Shown here: positions 4,553-6,568 of the stretch, piece after piece | Layout of the letters: every line of letters begins with the position of its first letter | Numbering within the stretch: position 1 is the stretch's first letter | Notes under the pieces: generated by a model | The model's input: the letters and a program-made list of their open reading frames with translations, nothing else | What the model was told of the DNA's origin: nothing | Database searches by the model: none | Assembly (NCBI GenBank): GCA_016202725.1 | Contig: JACQOD010000031.1 | Span: 1 to 6,568, forward strand | Reading direction: 5' to 3' | Source: Candidatus Aenigmatarchaeota archaeon | Lineage (GTDB): Archaea > Aenigmatarchaeota > Aenigmatarchaeia > QMZP01 | Length of the DNA stretch: 6,568 nucleotides | Position numbers and translations under genes: made by a program

Positions 4553-6457
4553 ATGTCCCTCAAGGTCGGCACCACCTCCGGGATCTACTACGCCGCGCGC
4601 GAGGCGGAGCTGCATTCCGCCATCCGTAAACTCGGCTATACGCTGACCCGGGGGGCCTCGGCCATGGAGCTCGCGGTGGACGTCGCCCACGAAGTGACCT
4701 TCACCCAGGGGCAGGAGATCCGCCACATGGCCAGGAAGCAGGGGGTCATCATCAACCTGCACGGGGATCTCTCGGTCCCCATGGAGATGCCTGAACGGGG
4801 AGAATGGCGGGACTCCCAGGACCGGATAAAGAAGTCCCTGCGGTCCGCCATCTTCGCGGGGGCGAAGTACATCGACTTCCACGCCTGCCTGAACATCTGG
4901 CTGGAGCTGATCACCTACGCCGGGCGGAAGCTCACCATGTCCTTCTGCGACCCGGACGGGCAGTTCATCTCGGAGATCCTCTACAAGAGCAAGCCCACGC
5001 GGGAGTGGTTCATCAAGTACAAGGGCGACCACTACCTTAACGACGTGCTTGATCGCGATGAAAACATCAGACTGTCCACCCGCATTCGCGTCGATAGCGA
5101 ACGCTGGGAGAAGGAGGAGACGGAGCGCCGCATGCGGGCAGCCTTGGCCACCATATTGAACGAGCCGGTGCCGCGGGCGGCACGGAATACGCCTGATGGT
5201 ATCATCATCCCCCATGTACGGGACTTGATTGATGAAATCGTGGATTCGGCCCTGATTCGCGGGGTGCCGTACCGGACCGAGAACCCGAAAGTGGAGGCCG
5301 TCATCAAGAAGACCCTCGATGAACTCGCGGTCGTCCGATCCGAGGAGAGCGCTCGGCTCCGGGACCGGACGGTTGACCAGTTCCTCCGGGAGAAACTGTC
5401 CGATCCCGACCTGAAGCGGCGCCGCTGGCACTCGGAGGAACTGCGGGCGATGGTCGGCATCGTGGACGGCTACCACATCATGACCCACTACATGTTCTAC
5501 ACCCAGGACCCCCTCTGGCTGGCGATGGCCGGGCAGTACAAGGACGTGCTCCAGCGCTACGGCTACGACACCAAGAATCCCGACTGGCTGGAGGAGACCT
5601 GGAAGAAGGCCGAATCCCTGAACGACCGGGACTACAAGGAGTTCTTCTACGCAGCAGCGTCGGCCAAGTACATCGAGGGCCACATGCGCGCAGCCTTGAA
5701 CTGGCTGAACGGGGACTTCATCAAGAAGGAGTTGCCCCAGCTCACGAAGGATCCCAAGGAGCGGGCCGAGCTGACGGCCGTGGCCAGGAGCCTCATCATC
5801 GGGCTGGAGAATCCAGATGCAAGGGAGCCCTCCCACGCTGGCTTGTATTTCCTCTACCGGCCCAAGCAGATCTATGCGGCCGTGAAGACCATCCGGAGGG
5901 TCCTCAAGACCGACAAGGTCATGATGATCGCGGATTTCGAGCACCTGGCCACCCAGGGGATCGACGCCATCCTCGAGGCCCGGGACTTCATCGCCAAGAC
6001 CCCGGACTTCGGCGCCCTCACCATCTCCTGCCACTCCAACCACCCCAACCCCCTGCACGCCCACTACCCCCTGGAGCTGGGGGACGTGGTGCTCTACGAG
6101 CTCCTGTATCACCTGCGGGTCACGGGCTTCGGGCGGGACCGGGAGGCCTACATGATCTTCGAACGGGGAGGAGGGCAGGACCCCTTCGTCCACTCGGTGG
6201 ATTCGCTCCGGCTCATGGCCGAGTTCCTCCTGAAGGACCCGCCGGTCCCGGTGGACGACCTCCCCCTCGAGTTCTTCGGGATGAAGGGCCTCACGGGAGG
6301 GGACATCCAGCGGCAGATGCAGATCGTCCGGGACAAGGCCTTCGAGCCCATGAAGGACCTCCTGACCATTCCGGAGGAGGACTTCACCCTGCTGTCCCAG
6401 ACGGCCATCCGCGGGGGGAAGAGGCCGGAGGTCTGGAAGCGGGGAGAGTTCCGCTAA
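4553..6457 (+). CDS. TIM-barrel protein (endonuclease IV/xylose isomerase-like) with large insertion
   Basis: A 634-residue protein. N-terminal barrel strands are visible: KVGTTSGI (4-11), AMELAVDV (37-44), VIINLHGDL (65-73) and YIDFHACL (106-113). The barrel resumes near 413 with SLIIGLEN, then MMIADFEH (about 457-464), LTISCHSNH (about 490-497), HAHYPLELGD (502-511) and MIFERGGGQD (about 534-543). This order, with H70, H110, E419, D461, H464, H494 and E537, follows the metal-ligand pattern of the AP endonuclease 2 superfamily, so a metal-dependent nuclease or sugar isomerase/epimerase activity is likely; which one cannot be told. Ordinary members have about 280-300 residues. Here about 270 extra, mostly helical, residues separate strands 4 and 5. 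ATG 4553 is preferred over the open frame upstream, which crosses the promoter. No signal peptide. Confidence 0.9.
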   Translation: MSLKVGTTSGIYYAAREAELHSAIRKLGYTLTRGASAMELAVDVAHEVTFTQGQEIRHMARKQGVIINLHGDLSVPMEMPERGEWRDSQDRIKKSLRSAIFAGAKYIDFHACLNIWLELITYAGRKLTMSFCDPDGQFISEILYKSKPTREWFIKYKGDHYLNDVLDRDENIRLSTRIRVDSERWEKEETERRMRAALATILNEPVPRAARNTPDGIIIPHVRDLIDEIVDSALIRGVPYRTENPKVEAVIKKTLDELAVVRSEESARLRDRTVDQFLREKLSDPDLKRRRWHSEELRAMVGIVDGYHIMTHYMFYTQDPLWLAMAGQYKDVLQRYGYDTKNPDWLEETWKKAESLNDRDYKEFFYAAASAKYIEGHMRAALNWLNGDFIKKELPQLTKDPKERAELTAVARSLIIGLENPDAREPSHAGLYFLYRPKQIYAAVKTIRRVLKTDKVMMIADFEHLATQGIDAILEARDFIAKTPDFGALTISCHSNHPNPLHAHYPLELGDVVLYELLYHLRVTGFGRDREAYMIFERGGGQDPFVHSVDSLRLMAEFLLKDPPVPVDDLPLEFFGMKGLTGGDIQRQMQIVRDKAFEPMKDLLTIPEEDFTLLSQTAIRGGKRPEVWKRGEFR

Positions 6458-6486
6458 CGTGCCAGGCCAATATATTCGGCACACGT
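6457..6486 (+). repeat. inverted repeat after the TIM-barrel gene
   Basis: ACGTGCC (6457-6463) pairs with GGC 6478-6480 and ACGT 6483-6486, leaving AC bulged. The loop carries AATATATT (6469-6476), which could also be a TATA box for a gene beyond the window. No T tract follows. From 6487 to the end I see no supported gene, although one plus-strand frame stays open. Confidence 0.35.
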
Positions 6487-6568
6487 GGCGAATCCAGGAG
6501 CGATAGCTACGAGGGCGAGGCGTCGTGCGGGCGCATGGAAGGTAGTGACGATTATTTTCGCCTCTGAC

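Noticed and set aside
4310..6484. Very long minus-strand open frame of 724 codons
   Set aside because: It is antisense to the TIM-barrel gene, and its translation is Leu/Pro/Val/Gly/His-rich low complexity typical of the shadow of a GC-rich gene.
6485..6568. Partial plus-strand frame from GTG 6485 open to the window end
   Set aside because: It is the same frame as the preceding gene after its stop, has no ribosome binding site, and the TATA-like box is only about 13 bases upstream; too short to judge.

Overview
The window looks archaeal and protein-coding, probably from a GC-rich uncultivated lineage. The AT-rich TATA-like boxes sit about 25-27 bases before three start codons that lack a Shine-Dalgarno site, which fits leaderless archaeal mRNAs. 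Genes inside the operon instead carry GGAGG or GGTGA sites. Several proteins resemble the conserved but unnamed proteins of DPANN-type archaea; that is my impression from memory, not a search result.

Layout, left to right. Bases 1-620 are visibly less GC-rich than the rest and hold a small winged-helix-like protein (297-566), preceded by an uncertain small overlapping ORF and a leader able to fold. Bases 567-882 hold no convincing gene but several strong GC-rich hairpins. A compact minus-strand operon follows (2308 to 883): two diverged paralogues with a shared Trp-Trp and Phe-Tyr...Cys-Arg signature, then a three-helix membrane protein. A short divergent promoter region (2309-2351) separates it from a 56-residue two-helix membrane protein on the plus strand. 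Next come two large plus-strand genes: a 548-residue protein of unknown function with a winged-helix-like N-terminus (2689-4335), and a 634-residue endonuclease IV/xylose isomerase-type TIM-barrel protein (4553-6457) whose barrel is split by about 270 extra residues. The gap between them has duplicated GCACC-T5 elements and a perfect 8-bp hairpin.

The most interesting items are the split TIM barrel with atypical codon use inside its insert, the paralogue pair tied to small membrane proteins (a possible membrane-associated complex), the large unknown protein, and the hairpin-rich intergenic region. No mobile element, CRISPR array, tRNA or rRNA was seen.
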